DNA of 57,699 bases from the NCBI GenBank assembly GCA_904502285.1, contig CAJGEC010000012.1:1-57699 (forward strand), written 5' to 3'. The DNA is from an uncultured Alistipes sp. Its GTDB lineage: Bacteria; Bacteroidota; Bacteroidia; Bacteroidales; Rikenellaceae. A program made the position numbers and the translations under genes. Of this stretch, positions 50,201 to 57,320 are shown one piece after another. The notes beneath the pieces are model-generated. The model was given only the letters and a program-made list of their open reading frames with translations. It was not told where the DNA came from and did no database searches. Every line of letters begins with the position of its first letter. Position 1 is the stretch's first letter.

Positions 50201-50708
50201 TCTGGTAGAGTTGCTTCAACAACCACCACAAGGTCTCGATAAACTTATTGTCGTAGGTGATATATGGATCGTCCATATTTACCCAGTAGCCCATACGGTG
50301 AGTCAAGTCCTCCCAAATGTCGGTGAACTCCATAACTGCCTCACGGCAAGCCTTGTTATACTCCTCGATGGTAATCTTCTTGCCGATATCCTCCTTGGTG
50401 ATGCCGAGCTTCTTCTCTACGCCCAACTCCACAGGAAGGCCGTGGGTATCCCAACCCGCCTTACGGTGAACGAGATAGCCCTGCTGGGTCTTATAGCGGC
50501 AGAATACATCCTTGATGGTACGTGCCATAACGTGGTGGATACCTGGAGTACCATTTGCTGAAGGTGGTCCCTCATAGAACACGAAGGTAGGATGACCCTC
50601 GCGCGTTGTTATGCTCTTGTGAAAGGTATCATCCTTGGTCCAGCGCGCCAACACCTCGTCGGCGATGCCTGCCAAGTCAAGACCCTTATACTCAGTAAAT
50701 TTCTTCAT
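47223..50708 (-). CDS. ileS: Isoleucyl-tRNA synthetase, type 2 (eukaryote-like)
   Basis: An 1161-aa class I synthetase charging tRNA-Ile. Domains are the catalytic Rossmann fold with the inserted CP1 editing domain (about 180-400), the KMSKS loop NKMSKRLGN near residue 600, an anticodon-binding helical domain, and a long C-terminal extension. The class I signature region reads PPSANGTPGIHHVMART at 48-64. The usual HxGH is replaced by G56-I57-H58-H59 (GxHH). The overall length and the KAGWDTHGLPVE motif are those of type 2 IleRS. It lies 33 bases after yebC on the same strand, with no promoter of its own visible. Confidence 0.96.
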   Translation of the reverse strand: MKKFTEYKGLDLAGIADEVLARWTKDDTFHKSITTREGHPTFVFYEGPPSANGTPGIHHVMARTIKDVFCRYKTQQGYLVHRKAGWDTHGLPVELGVEKKLGITKEDIGKKITIEEYNKACREAVMEFTDIWEDLTHRMGYWVNMDDPYITYDNKFIETLWWLLKQLYQKGLLYKGYTIQPYSPAAGTGLSTHELNQPGCYRDVKDTTCTAQFRIVDPKAEMEGWGTPVFLAWTTTPWTLPSNTALCVGPKIDYVAVRTYNPYDGQKITAVVAEPLLYSIFNKKGEELALDGYKAGDKVIPFEVVGKWRGTELEGMHYEQLIPWVKPVECDEAGNWVEASAKGFRVILGDYVTIEDGTGIVHIAPTFGADDAFVARQAGIPSLFMINKRGETRPMVDFTGKFYLTEELDERFVKECVEESYKEYEGRFVKNAYDPQFTVDGRYDDKAAAAAETLDVYISIRLKETGKVFKIEKHTHNYPHCWRTDKPVLYYPLDSWFIRTTALRERMMELNKTIYWKPESTGTGRFGKWLENINDWNLSRSRFWGTPLPIWATEDRSELKCIGSIEELIAEIEKAVAAGVMTENPYKNFKVGDMSKENYSTENIDLHRPYVDNIVLVSSKGEPMRREPDLIDVWFDSGAMPYAQVHYPFEAKEGFDQIYPADFIAEGVDQTRGWFYTLHAIATMLFDSVAFKNIISNGLVLDKNGNKMSKRLGNAVDPFEVLKKYGADATRWYMISNSQPWDNLKFDVDGVDECRRKFFGTLYNTYSFFALYANIDGFTGQEAEVAIEKRPEIDRWILSELNTLIKDVTASLEEYDPTPAARRIDQFVNENLSNWYVRLNRKRFWGGELTEDKLSAYQTLYTCLESVVMLAAPIAPFISDRIFCDLNAVSGRHTESSVHLAEYPKCDESLIVKELEEMMSLAQRTSSMVLALRRKVNIKVRQPLAKIIIPVLDKQMAKHIEAVRALIMNEVNVKDIELIADTTGIITKRIKPNFKTLGPKYGKYMKQIAALVATFTQEQIAAVENDAETILNIDGEQLVTTAADYDITSEDMPGWLVASEGKLTVALDITISDELRREGVARELVNRIQNIRKDSGFEVTDKIRVEIEATDLTSPAIESFADYIAQQTLAVEVKAVATPAGDFVVDSDIDEAPLKIAVTKA

Positions 50709-50741
50709 AGTGGTTAATCTGTAGAATTACACCTGTTTCGA

Positions 50742-51479
50742 CTACTCCTCGTCCTCGTCCTCATCAGACTCAGCCATAGTAGTATATACGTTAGTCACGT
50801 CGTCATCCTCCTCAAGGTGCTCGATAAGCTTATTAACAGCCTCGCGCTGCTCTGGAGTAAGCTCCTTAGTGTCGGTAGGGATACGTACAGACTCTCCCGA
50901 TACCAACTCGTAGCCCTTGCCCTCGATCCAAGTCTGAATCTGACCGAATGACTCGTATGCAGCGTAAACTGTTACCTCACCATCCTCAGCGTAGAACTCA
51001 TCAACACCAAAGTCGATCATCTCCAACTCCATCTCCTCGAAATCAGCGCCCTCTGTTGGCTTGAACTTAAACACGCACTTGTGCTCGAACATAAAGCCTA
51101 CAGAGCCTGAGGTACCCAAAGCACCACCATACTTGTTGAAGTACATACGTACAGAGGCTACGGTACGGTTTGTGTTGTCGGTAGCAGTCTCTACCAAAAC
51201 AGCGATACCGTGAGGACCATATCCCTCATAAATCATCTCCTTGTAGTCGGCAGCATCCTTATCTGTTGCACGCTTGATAGCACGCTCAACATTCTCCTTA
51301 GGCATATTCTCTGCCTTAGCATTCTGGATAAGAAGACGAAGACGAAGGTTTGATGATGGATCTGGACCTGAAGCCTTTACCGCCATCTCAATCTCCTTAC
51401 CAATCTTCGTAAATACTCGCGCCATATGTCCCCAGCGCTTCATTTTTCTCGCCTTGCGATACTCAAATGCTCTTCCCAT
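50742..51479 (-). CDS. yebC: YebC/PmpR-family DNA-binding or translation-associated protein
   Basis: A 245-aa member of the YebC family. The N-terminal signature MGRAFEYRKARKMKRWGHMA is followed by KEIEMAVKASGPDPSSN and the basic helical region NMPKENVERAIKRA. The acidic middle and C-terminal domains end in an Asp/Glu run (SDEDEDEE). The family is described as transcriptional regulators, and more recent work links it to ribosome function. It precedes ileS by 33 bases and is driven by the -7 box at 51539-51546. Confidence 0.94.
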   Translation of the reverse strand: MGRAFEYRKARKMKRWGHMARVFTKIGKEIEMAVKASGPDPSSNLRLRLLIQNAKAENMPKENVERAIKRATDKDAADYKEMIYEGYGPHGIAVLVETATDNTNRTVASVRMYFNKYGGALGTSGSVGFMFEHKCVFKFKPTEGADFEEMELEMIDFGVDEFYAEDGEVTVYAAYESFGQIQTWIEGKGYELVSGESVRIPTDTKELTPEQREAVNKLIEHLEEDDDVTNVYTTMAESDEDEDEE

Positions 51480-51538
51480 AGTGTTATAATTTTATATTTT
51501 TAGATATCGTTTACCTATTATATATGTACATAATGTCG

Positions 51539-51546
51539 CAAAGATA
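51539..51546 (-). promoter_or_regulatory. -7 box of yebC-ileS
   Basis: The minus strand reads TATCTTTG about 60 bases upstream of the yebC ATG. Confidence 0.6.
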
Positions 51547-51673
51547 GTAATTTTCTTCGGAAATAATACAATATGGGCCCTATTTTACACGATTTTAGCA
51601 AGAATATATACTATTGAGGCCAACAAACTTGAACAAAGAATAGCCCGAAATAGATAAAGAGTTGGGCGTAGAA

Positions 51674-51826
51674 CAAAAAAATCGAGGCAACCGAAAGGTA
51701 AAACTATACAACTTTTGTTGTATTTTTGACAAAACCAGCACCTTGTTCTAAGCATGCTGCTTTTGTCAAACCCTTTCGATTGGCCTCTCCAACCTAAAAC
51801 TACTAACCTAAATGAACCTTAAAACT
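51674..51826 (-). ncRNA. Candidate small non-coding RNA (possibly 6S-like)
   Basis: A consensus promoter, a compact fold and a T-run delimit a ~153-nt RNA. After a 39-nt 5' tail, an outer stem pairs GAGGC (51783-51787) with GCCTC (51684-51688), extended by CGAAAGG (51772-51778) with CCTTTCG (51692-51698). Inside are a 16-bp hairpin (51755-51770 with 51725-51740, one mismatch) and a small 7-bp hairpin (51706-51723) on the 3' side. GATTTTTTTG follows the outer stem. A long rod with a bubble hairpin on the 3' strand recalls 6S RNA. No sequence homology was established. Confidence 0.65.
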
Positions 51827-51832
51827 TCGCTG

Positions 51833-51864
51833 CAAAGGTATGGAGAATGTTTGAATTCGCCAAA
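51833..51864 (-). promoter_or_regulatory. Promoter of the candidate small RNA
   Basis: On the minus strand TTTG (51861-51864) is followed after 20 bases by TACCTTTG (51833-51840). The same -7 sequence is used by the tRNA-tuf unit. Confidence 0.75.
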
Positions 51865-52133
51865 TATTTTATTAAAAATTTTCATTAATTCTTGAAAGAA
51901 TTTTAATTTATCAATCTACAACCTATGTTATCATATTGTATATTAACATATTATCGCTTTTATAAATTTTACACCAAATTATAGTCTATTTTGCATCACC
52001 AAGGATAATCTCGATGCCCCAAAGCGAAAAATAGCACAAATTCAGGTTGGAGCTTTTGGAGTTTCAATCCTCCGATTTAGTGCCAAAACAACACTACAAA
52101 CATATCAAACATTCAAAGTTATGGCAACAATAT

Positions 52134-52164
52134 TTTGTCGTCCGACCAAAAAACATTATCTTTG
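52134..52164 (+). promoter_or_regulatory. Promoter of the glycosyltransferase gene
   Basis: TTTG (52134-52137), 19 bases, then TATCTTTG (52157-52164). The start near 52171 rules out the in-frame ATG at 52121. Confidence 0.8.
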
Positions 52165-52216
52165 TGAGATAATGCGCGTGTGCGCACACACTACGTGCAA
52201 TAACAACAGAGCAACT

Positions 52217-53374
52217 ATGAGACGTAACAACACCATAGGTTTCGATGCCAGCAACGCCAATACGGGTAACTCCACCCTAAGCAGCTATGCTCGATTCATC
52301 ATCGACGCATTAGCAGATGCCTCACCCCGACACAGCTACTTCAGGATGTACATCCCCTCAGACGAGCAACACGCCGACTATGAACGTATTGCCTCGAAGC
52401 ACAATGTAGAGTCGATGGAGCCAGACGGCAGCTTCTGGCGTATGCTATCAGGCCTATGGAAGATATGGGGCATCGGACGAGACCTCGAACGAGGAGATGT
52501 GGAGCTATTCCACGGACTCAATGGCTTCATTCCCTTTGGGTTGGAGCGACGCAACATACGAAGTGTTGTCACCGTTCACAGCCTCGAATTCCTACGTCTA
52601 AGAGGTTTCTTCTCTCCCATACACAACCTCTACCGCAGGGCAATACTACTCTCATCACTGCGCCGTGCCGACCGCATCGTAGCTATCAGCGATATGGTAA
52701 AACACGACCTCGTGCGATACCTACACATTGATAGCGACAAGATCGATGTCATCTACCGTGGTTGCCCACAATACTTCTCACTTCCGCTCAGCGACGAACG
52801 CATCAAGGAGGTGAAGGAGCGATATAAACTCCCTGAGCGATACCTGCTCTGCGTAGGAACCGACGTACCTCGCAAAAATCTCGGTCACCTCATAGAGACC
52901 CTCCCAAAGATAGACCCCGAAATCTCGTTAGTCGTCGTAGGTCGCGCCACCTCCAACACCCACCATATCTCACACCGCATCAAGTCATTAGGTCTTAACG
53001 ACCGTGTGAAGATGCTCCACGGCGTTGCCGACGAGGATATGCCCGCGATATACAAGAGTGCCATCGCCTATCTTATGCCATCACTATACGAGGGCTTCTC
53101 TTCGACGATTGTCGAGGCCATCACCGTAGGTGTGCCCGTCATAGCATCCAAGGGGTCGAGCCTTGAGGAGTCGGGAGGCCCAGAGACCATATACCTAAAC
53201 CCCAAAGATCGAGAGGAGTGGGCAGAGGCTATCACCCGCTTAGCCAACGACGAGGCCCTGCGCCAAAGGATGATAGAGGAGGGCAAGAAGTTCTCGTCAC
53301 GATTCCGTCGAGAACTCATCGCCTACAACCTCCAGAATTGTTATAGACGCATAGGTGTCGATATCGCTGAATAG
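52217..53374 (+). CDS. Glycosyltransferase family 1/GT4-type
   Basis: A 385-aa GT-B fold glycosyltransferase, probably cytoplasmic and acting on a cell-surface polysaccharide or lipid-linked glycan. The N-terminal acceptor domain contains GFDASNANTGNSTLSSYARF and the LFHGLNGFIPFG segment. The nucleotide-sugar domain has LLCVGTDVPRKNLGHLIE, VKMLHGVADEDMPAIYKSA and the EX7E-type motif PSLYEGFSSTIVEAITVGVP. Sugar donor and acceptor are unknown. The ATG at 52217 fits the family N-terminus and lies downstream of the promoter; an ATG at 52172 would lie at the very 5' end of the mRNA. It has no glycan-cluster neighbours. Confidence 0.9.
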   Translation: MRRNNTIGFDASNANTGNSTLSSYARFIIDALADASPRHSYFRMYIPSDEQHADYERIASKHNVESMEPDGSFWRMLSGLWKIWGIGRDLERGDVELFHGLNGFIPFGLERRNIRSVVTVHSLEFLRLRGFFSPIHNLYRRAILLSSLRRADRIVAISDMVKHDLVRYLHIDSDKIDVIYRGCPQYFSLPLSDERIKEVKERYKLPERYLLCVGTDVPRKNLGHLIETLPKIDPEISLVVVGRATSNTHHISHRIKSLGLNDRVKMLHGVADEDMPAIYKSAIAYLMPSLYEGFSSTIVEAITVGVPVIASKGSSLEESGGPETIYLNPKDREEWAEAITRLANDEALRQRMIEEGKKFSSRFRRELIAYNLQNCYRRIGVDIAE

Positions 53375-53506
53375 ACCATTTATTGACTATATGGAATATG
53401 TAAAACAGAAAAATTAAATTATTAGTATTTATACTGATTTTCAGATATTTATATTTTTTAATACAAATTATTGGCAGAAAATTATACCCATTTAGGCAAA
53501 AATCAC

Positions 53507-53514
53507 TATCTTTG
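53507..53514 (+). promoter_or_regulatory. -7 box of the etf-acyl-CoA dehydrogenase operon
   Basis: TATCTTTG lies about 100 bases before the etfB ATG. The -33 region is weak. The leader has no recognised riboswitch. Confidence 0.6.
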
Positions 53515-53614
53515 GCAGGTTTTACAGGCCAGAGTGGTTAAAGTTAAAACGAACACCCCGAAAAGGCGAATGAACCACGTAATTTAGAATTAGATACACA
53601 TAATTTATATTGTT

Positions 53615-54490
53615 ATGGAAAAAGTTACAAAAATCGTAGTTATGGCAAAACAGGTGCCCGACACTCGCAATGTGGGCAAGGATGCTATGACTCCAGAGGG
53701 TACGGTGAATCGTGCTGCTCTGGCTGCAATCTTCAACCCTGAGGACCTTAACGCCTTGGAGTTAGCACTCCAGATGAAGGACCGCATCGGCTCAGCAACC
53801 GTTCATGTCCTCACTATGGGTCCACAGCGTGCTGCCGACATCATCCGCGAGGCTATGTTCCGTGGTGCTGACGGTGGTTACCTGCTCTCAGGCAAGGAGT
53901 TTGCTGGCTCTGATACATTGGCTACATCGTACGCACTCTCGTGCGCACTTCGCAAAATCAACCCCGACATCATCGTTGCAGGCCGTCAGGCTATCGATGG
54001 CGATACTGCTCAGGTAGGCCCACAGGTGGCTGAGAAACTCAACCTCCCTCAGGTGACATACGCCGAGGAACTCGTGGAGATCAAGGAGGGCGAGGCTACC
54101 ATCAAGCGCCGCTTGGAGCGCGGCTCGGAGACCGTAGTTACCCCACTCCCAGCAGTCATCACCGTGAACTCTTCAGCAAAGGAGTGCCGTCCTCGCAACG
54201 CTAAGCGCGTGATGAAATATAAGTATGCGTTGGCGACCTCTGAGTTGGCTACAGCAAGCGACAAGGCTAAGAACTTCATCGAGGAGCGTCCATACCTCCA
54301 CATCGTAGAGTTCGCCGCAGCAGACGTAAACCCAGATGCTTCACAACTCGGACTTTCGGGCTCACCTACCAAGGTTAAGAAGATCGAGAACGTAGTGTTG
54401 CAGGCTAAGGAGTCGAAGACCCTCACGGCTGAGGACAAGGATATCGAGGCATTGATGCAGGAACTTATTGCGAGCCACACGCTCGGTTAA
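53615..54490 (+). CDS. etfB: Electron transfer flavoprotein, beta subunit
   Basis: A 291-aa AMP/FAD-binding ETF subunit. The N-terminus MEKVTKIVVMAKQVPDTRN, the GPQRAADIIREAMFRGAD helix and the signature AGRQAIDGDTAQVGPQVAE (about 125-143) are clear. That signature is of the type found in clostridial electron-bifurcating EtfB, rather than the mitochondrial form in which the corresponding stretch differs. It lies first in an operon, 15 bases before etfA. Together EtfAB carries electrons to or from the acyl-CoA dehydrogenase encoded third. Confidence 0.94.
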   Translation: MEKVTKIVVMAKQVPDTRNVGKDAMTPEGTVNRAALAAIFNPEDLNALELALQMKDRIGSATVHVLTMGPQRAADIIREAMFRGADGGYLLSGKEFAGSDTLATSYALSCALRKINPDIIVAGRQAIDGDTAQVGPQVAEKLNLPQVTYAEELVEIKEGEATIKRRLERGSETVVTPLPAVITVNSSAKECRPRNAKRVMKYKYALATSELATASDKAKNFIEERPYLHIVEFAAADVNPDASQLGLSGSPTKVKKIENVVLQAKESKTLTAEDKDIEALMQELIASHTLG

Positions 54491-54505
54491 TCAAAGAGTA
54501 GAAGT

Positions 54506-55525
54506 ATGAATAACGTATTTGTATATATCGAGATTGAGGATAAGGAGATTGCCGACGTATCGTTGGAACTTCTTACAAAGGGTCGCGAGTTGGCTAATAC
54601 GCTTGGCGTAAAGCTCGAGGCAGTAGTCATTGGCAAGGATATCAAGGGCACAGCTCCTGAGTTGGCTAAGTATGGTGCCGACACCGTATGGGTTGCCGAC
54701 AACGAGATATTTGCCCCATTCCGCACACTCCCACATACAGCAGTTATGGTGGGCCTTATCAAGCAAGAGAAGCCACAGATCGCACTCTTCGGTGCAACCC
54801 CAGTTGGTCGTGACTTCGCTCCACGTGTGTCATCGGCTCTCCACAGCGGTCTTACTGCCGACTGTACAGAGTTGGTTATCGGCGACCACAAGGATGCAAA
54901 GACAGGCACCGAGTACAGCAACCTTCTCTATCAGATCCGTCCAGCCTTTGGTGGTAACATCATCGCTACCATCGTAAACCCTGAGTGCCGTCCACAGATG
55001 GCCACCGTACGTGAGGGCGTTATGCGCAAGGAGGCCTTGGCAACACCTGCGAAGGGTGAGATCCGCGAGATAGACTGGAAGGCTATGGTTAGCGATGCGG
55101 ACCTCGCAGTACGCATTATCGACCGCCACATTGAGGAGCGCAAGATCAACATCAAGGGTGCATCGGTTATCGTGGCTGGTGGCTATGGCGTGGGCTCTAA
55201 GGAGGGCTTCAAACTCGTTCACGAGTTGGCCGAGGTTCTTGGTGGCGAGGTAGGTGCTTCACGTGCTGCCGTAGATGCTGGCTTCACTGAGCACGAGCGC
55301 CAGATTGGTCAGACAGGTGTCACCGTACGTCCTAAGTTGTATATCGCTTGCGGTATCTCAGGACAGATTCAGCACACCGCAGGTATGGATGGCTCAGCAA
55401 TGATCGTATCAATCAACACCGATCCTGAGGCTCCAATCAACAATATCGCCGACTACGCAATTATCGGAAGCGTGGAGGAGGTCATCCCTAAGATGATTAA
55501 GTATTACAAACAGAATTCAAAGTAG
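54506..55525 (+). CDS. etfA: Electron transfer flavoprotein, alpha subunit
   Basis: A 339-aa FAD-binding ETF subunit. The N-terminal domain (VYIEIEDKEIADVSLELL) is shared with EtfB. The C-terminal FAD domain carries VIVAGGYGVGSKEGF, GASRAAVDAGF, RQIGQTGVTVRPKLYIACG, SGQIQHTAGM and the closing NIADYAIIGSVEEVIP. It lies 15 bases after etfB and 5 bases before the acyl-CoA dehydrogenase gene. Confidence 0.95.
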   Translation: MNNVFVYIEIEDKEIADVSLELLTKGRELANTLGVKLEAVVIGKDIKGTAPELAKYGADTVWVADNEIFAPFRTLPHTAVMVGLIKQEKPQIALFGATPVGRDFAPRVSSALHSGLTADCTELVIGDHKDAKTGTEYSNLLYQIRPAFGGNIIATIVNPECRPQMATVREGVMRKEALATPAKGEIREIDWKAMVSDADLAVRIIDRHIEERKINIKGASVIVAGGYGVGSKEGFKLVHELAEVLGGEVGASRAAVDAGFTEHERQIGQTGVTVRPKLYIACGISGQIQHTAGMDGSAMIVSINTDPEAPINNIADYAIIGSVEEVIPKMIKYYKQNSK

Positions 55526-55530
55526 GAACG

Positions 55531-57243
55531 ATGGCAAACTTTTATTTAGATAATAAGGATTTACAGTATCATCTTGGTCACCCCTTGATGAAGAGAATTA
55601 TCGAACTCAAGGAGCGCAATTTCGCTGATGCCACAGAGTTCGACTATGCGCCACAGGATGCCGAGGACGCTCTCGACTCATACAAGCGAGTATTGGAGAT
55701 CGTTGGCGACATCTGCGCCGAGGTCATCGCCCCAAATGCTGAGGGTGTAGACCACGAGGGCCCACGTGTGGTGAACGACCACGTAGAGTATGCCTCAGGC
55801 ACAGTACGCAATATGGAGGCTTTGAACGAGGCTGGTTTGGGCGGTATGACCCTCCCACGTCGTTTCGATGGCTTGAATATGCCTGTTACCTGCTTCGCTA
55901 TGGCGAACGAGATGGTTGCGCGTGCCGATACCGGTTTCGAGAATATCTGGGGTTTGCAGGACTGCGCTGAGACCATCAACGAGTTCGCTACCGAGGAGAT
56001 TAAGGCCCGCTTCCTCCCACGTGTCTCTGCTGGCGAGACCTGCGCTATGGACCTCACTGAGCCAGATGCTGGTTCTGACCTTGGCGCTGTAATGCTCAAG
56101 GCTACTTGGGATGAGGCTGCTGGTGTATGGCGCCTCAACGGCTGTAAGCGCTTCATCACCAATGGTGATGGTGATATCTCGTTGGTGTTGGCTCGTACCG
56201 AGGAGGGCACTAAGGATGCTCGTGGTTTGTCGATGCTCATCTACGACAAGCGCGACGGTGGTGTAAAGGTACGCCGTATCGAGAACAAACTCGGTATCAA
56301 GGGTTCACCTACCTGTGAGTTGGTATTCAACAACGCTCCAGCAGTGTTGGTTGGCGACCGCAAGATGGGTCTTATCAAGTACGTTATGTCGTTGATGAAC
56401 GCTGCACGTCTTGGTATCGCTGCACAGTCTACAGGTCTTTCGGAGGCTGCCTACCGCGAGGCTTTGAAGTATGCCAACGAGCGCGAGCAGTTTGGCAAGC
56501 CTATCGCTAAGTTCGCTGCCGTAGCCGAGATGCTCAAGAATATGGAGGCTAAGACCCTCGCGTCACGTGCTATGCTCTATGAGACAGCGCGTTTCGTGGA
56601 TATCTACAAGCAACTTACACATATCTCTCACGAGCGTTCGTTGGAGGCTGAGGAGCGCCAGGAGATGAAGTTCTACAACCGCCTTGCAGATGGTTTCACA
56701 CCTTTGGCTAAATTGTTCTCTTCGGAGTATGCTAACGAGGTGGCTTACGACTCAATCCAGATTCACGGTGGCTCAGGCTATATGAAGGATTACGCTTGTG
56801 AGCGTCTCTATCGTGATGCACGCATCCTCAACATCTATGAGGGTACATCGCAGTTGCAGGTTGTTGCCGCTATCAACCACGTCACTAAGGGTACATACCT
56901 TGAGCAGATCTTGCGCTACGAGGAGAACCCACGCACCGAGGCCACACAGCCTTTGGCAGAGCGTTTGGTGGAGTTGCGCAAGATGTATGAGGCTGCAGTA
57001 GAGCGCGTTGAGGCTCTCGATAAGGAGACTCAGGGCTACAAGGATTTCCACGCACGCCGCTTGGTAGAGATCGCTGGCTATATCATTATGTCGCACATTA
57101 TGCTTCGTCAGGCTGGTGAGTTGGAGGAGGATTACCTCAACCCAACCAAGATCTTTATCAAGTATGCTACAAAGAAGATCAACGAGGCATCATCTTATAT
57201 CAACGACTCAGAGACTTCTGACGTAGAGTTGTTCAGACACTAA
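55531..57243 (+). CDS. Acyl-CoA dehydrogenase, long form
   Basis: A 570-aa FAD-dependent acyl-CoA dehydrogenase. The N-terminal helical domain is followed by the FAD/substrate motif CAMDLTEPDAGSDLGAV (about 172-188), NGCKRFITNGDGDIS, and the C-terminal helical domain. The catalytic base is the Glu in YEGTSQLQV, after IQIHGGSGYMKDYACERLYR. The enzyme has ~120 extra C-terminal residues (from about 455) compared with the classical ~380-aa butyryl-CoA dehydrogenase. Similar long forms are linked to etf genes in Porphyromonas and relatives (from memory). Acyl chain specificity is unknown. It is the last gene of the etfB-etfA operon. Confidence 0.93.
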   Translation: MANFYLDNKDLQYHLGHPLMKRIIELKERNFADATEFDYAPQDAEDALDSYKRVLEIVGDICAEVIAPNAEGVDHEGPRVVNDHVEYASGTVRNMEALNEAGLGGMTLPRRFDGLNMPVTCFAMANEMVARADTGFENIWGLQDCAETINEFATEEIKARFLPRVSAGETCAMDLTEPDAGSDLGAVMLKATWDEAAGVWRLNGCKRFITNGDGDISLVLARTEEGTKDARGLSMLIYDKRDGGVKVRRIENKLGIKGSPTCELVFNNAPAVLVGDRKMGLIKYVMSLMNAARLGIAAQSTGLSEAAYREALKYANEREQFGKPIAKFAAVAEMLKNMEAKTLASRAMLYETARFVDIYKQLTHISHERSLEAEERQEMKFYNRLADGFTPLAKLFSSEYANEVAYDSIQIHGGSGYMKDYACERLYRDARILNIYEGTSQLQVVAAINHVTKGTYLEQILRYEENPRTEATQPLAERLVELRKMYEAAVERVEALDKETQGYKDFHARRLVEIAGYIIMSHIMLRQAGELEEDYLNPTKIFIKYATKKINEASSYINDSETSDVELFRH

Positions 57244-57261
57244 TCAACCTCAATAACAACA

Positions 57262-57300
57262 GAAGGGGCTATCCTGGTGGATAGCCCCTTCACTTTGTTT
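57262..57300 (+). terminator. Terminator of the etf operon
   Basis: A perfect 13-bp stem, GAAGGGGCTATCC and GGATAGCCCCTTC, with loop TGGT is followed by ACTTTGTTT. The T-run is weak. Confidence 0.7.
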
Positions 57301-57320
57301 ATGCCGTCAAGCAAGCCCTA

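Larger units (their letters stand above)
51480..52216. other. Divergent region with candidate small RNA gene and promoters
   Basis: These 737 bases contain no protein gene. They hold the yebC -7 box, the candidate small RNA (51674-51826) with its promoter (51833-51864), and the glycosyltransferase promoter (52134-52164). The stretch 51865-52130 is AT-rich, with nothing recognised. Confidence 0.65.

Noticed and set aside
52121..52216. Upstream in-frame ATG for the glycosyltransferase
   Set aside because: It is upstream of and overlaps the promoter (52134-52164). The encoded extension has no family similarity.
53515..53614. Riboswitch in the etf operon leader
   Set aside because: Only ~100 nt, with no conserved stems or known aptamer motif.
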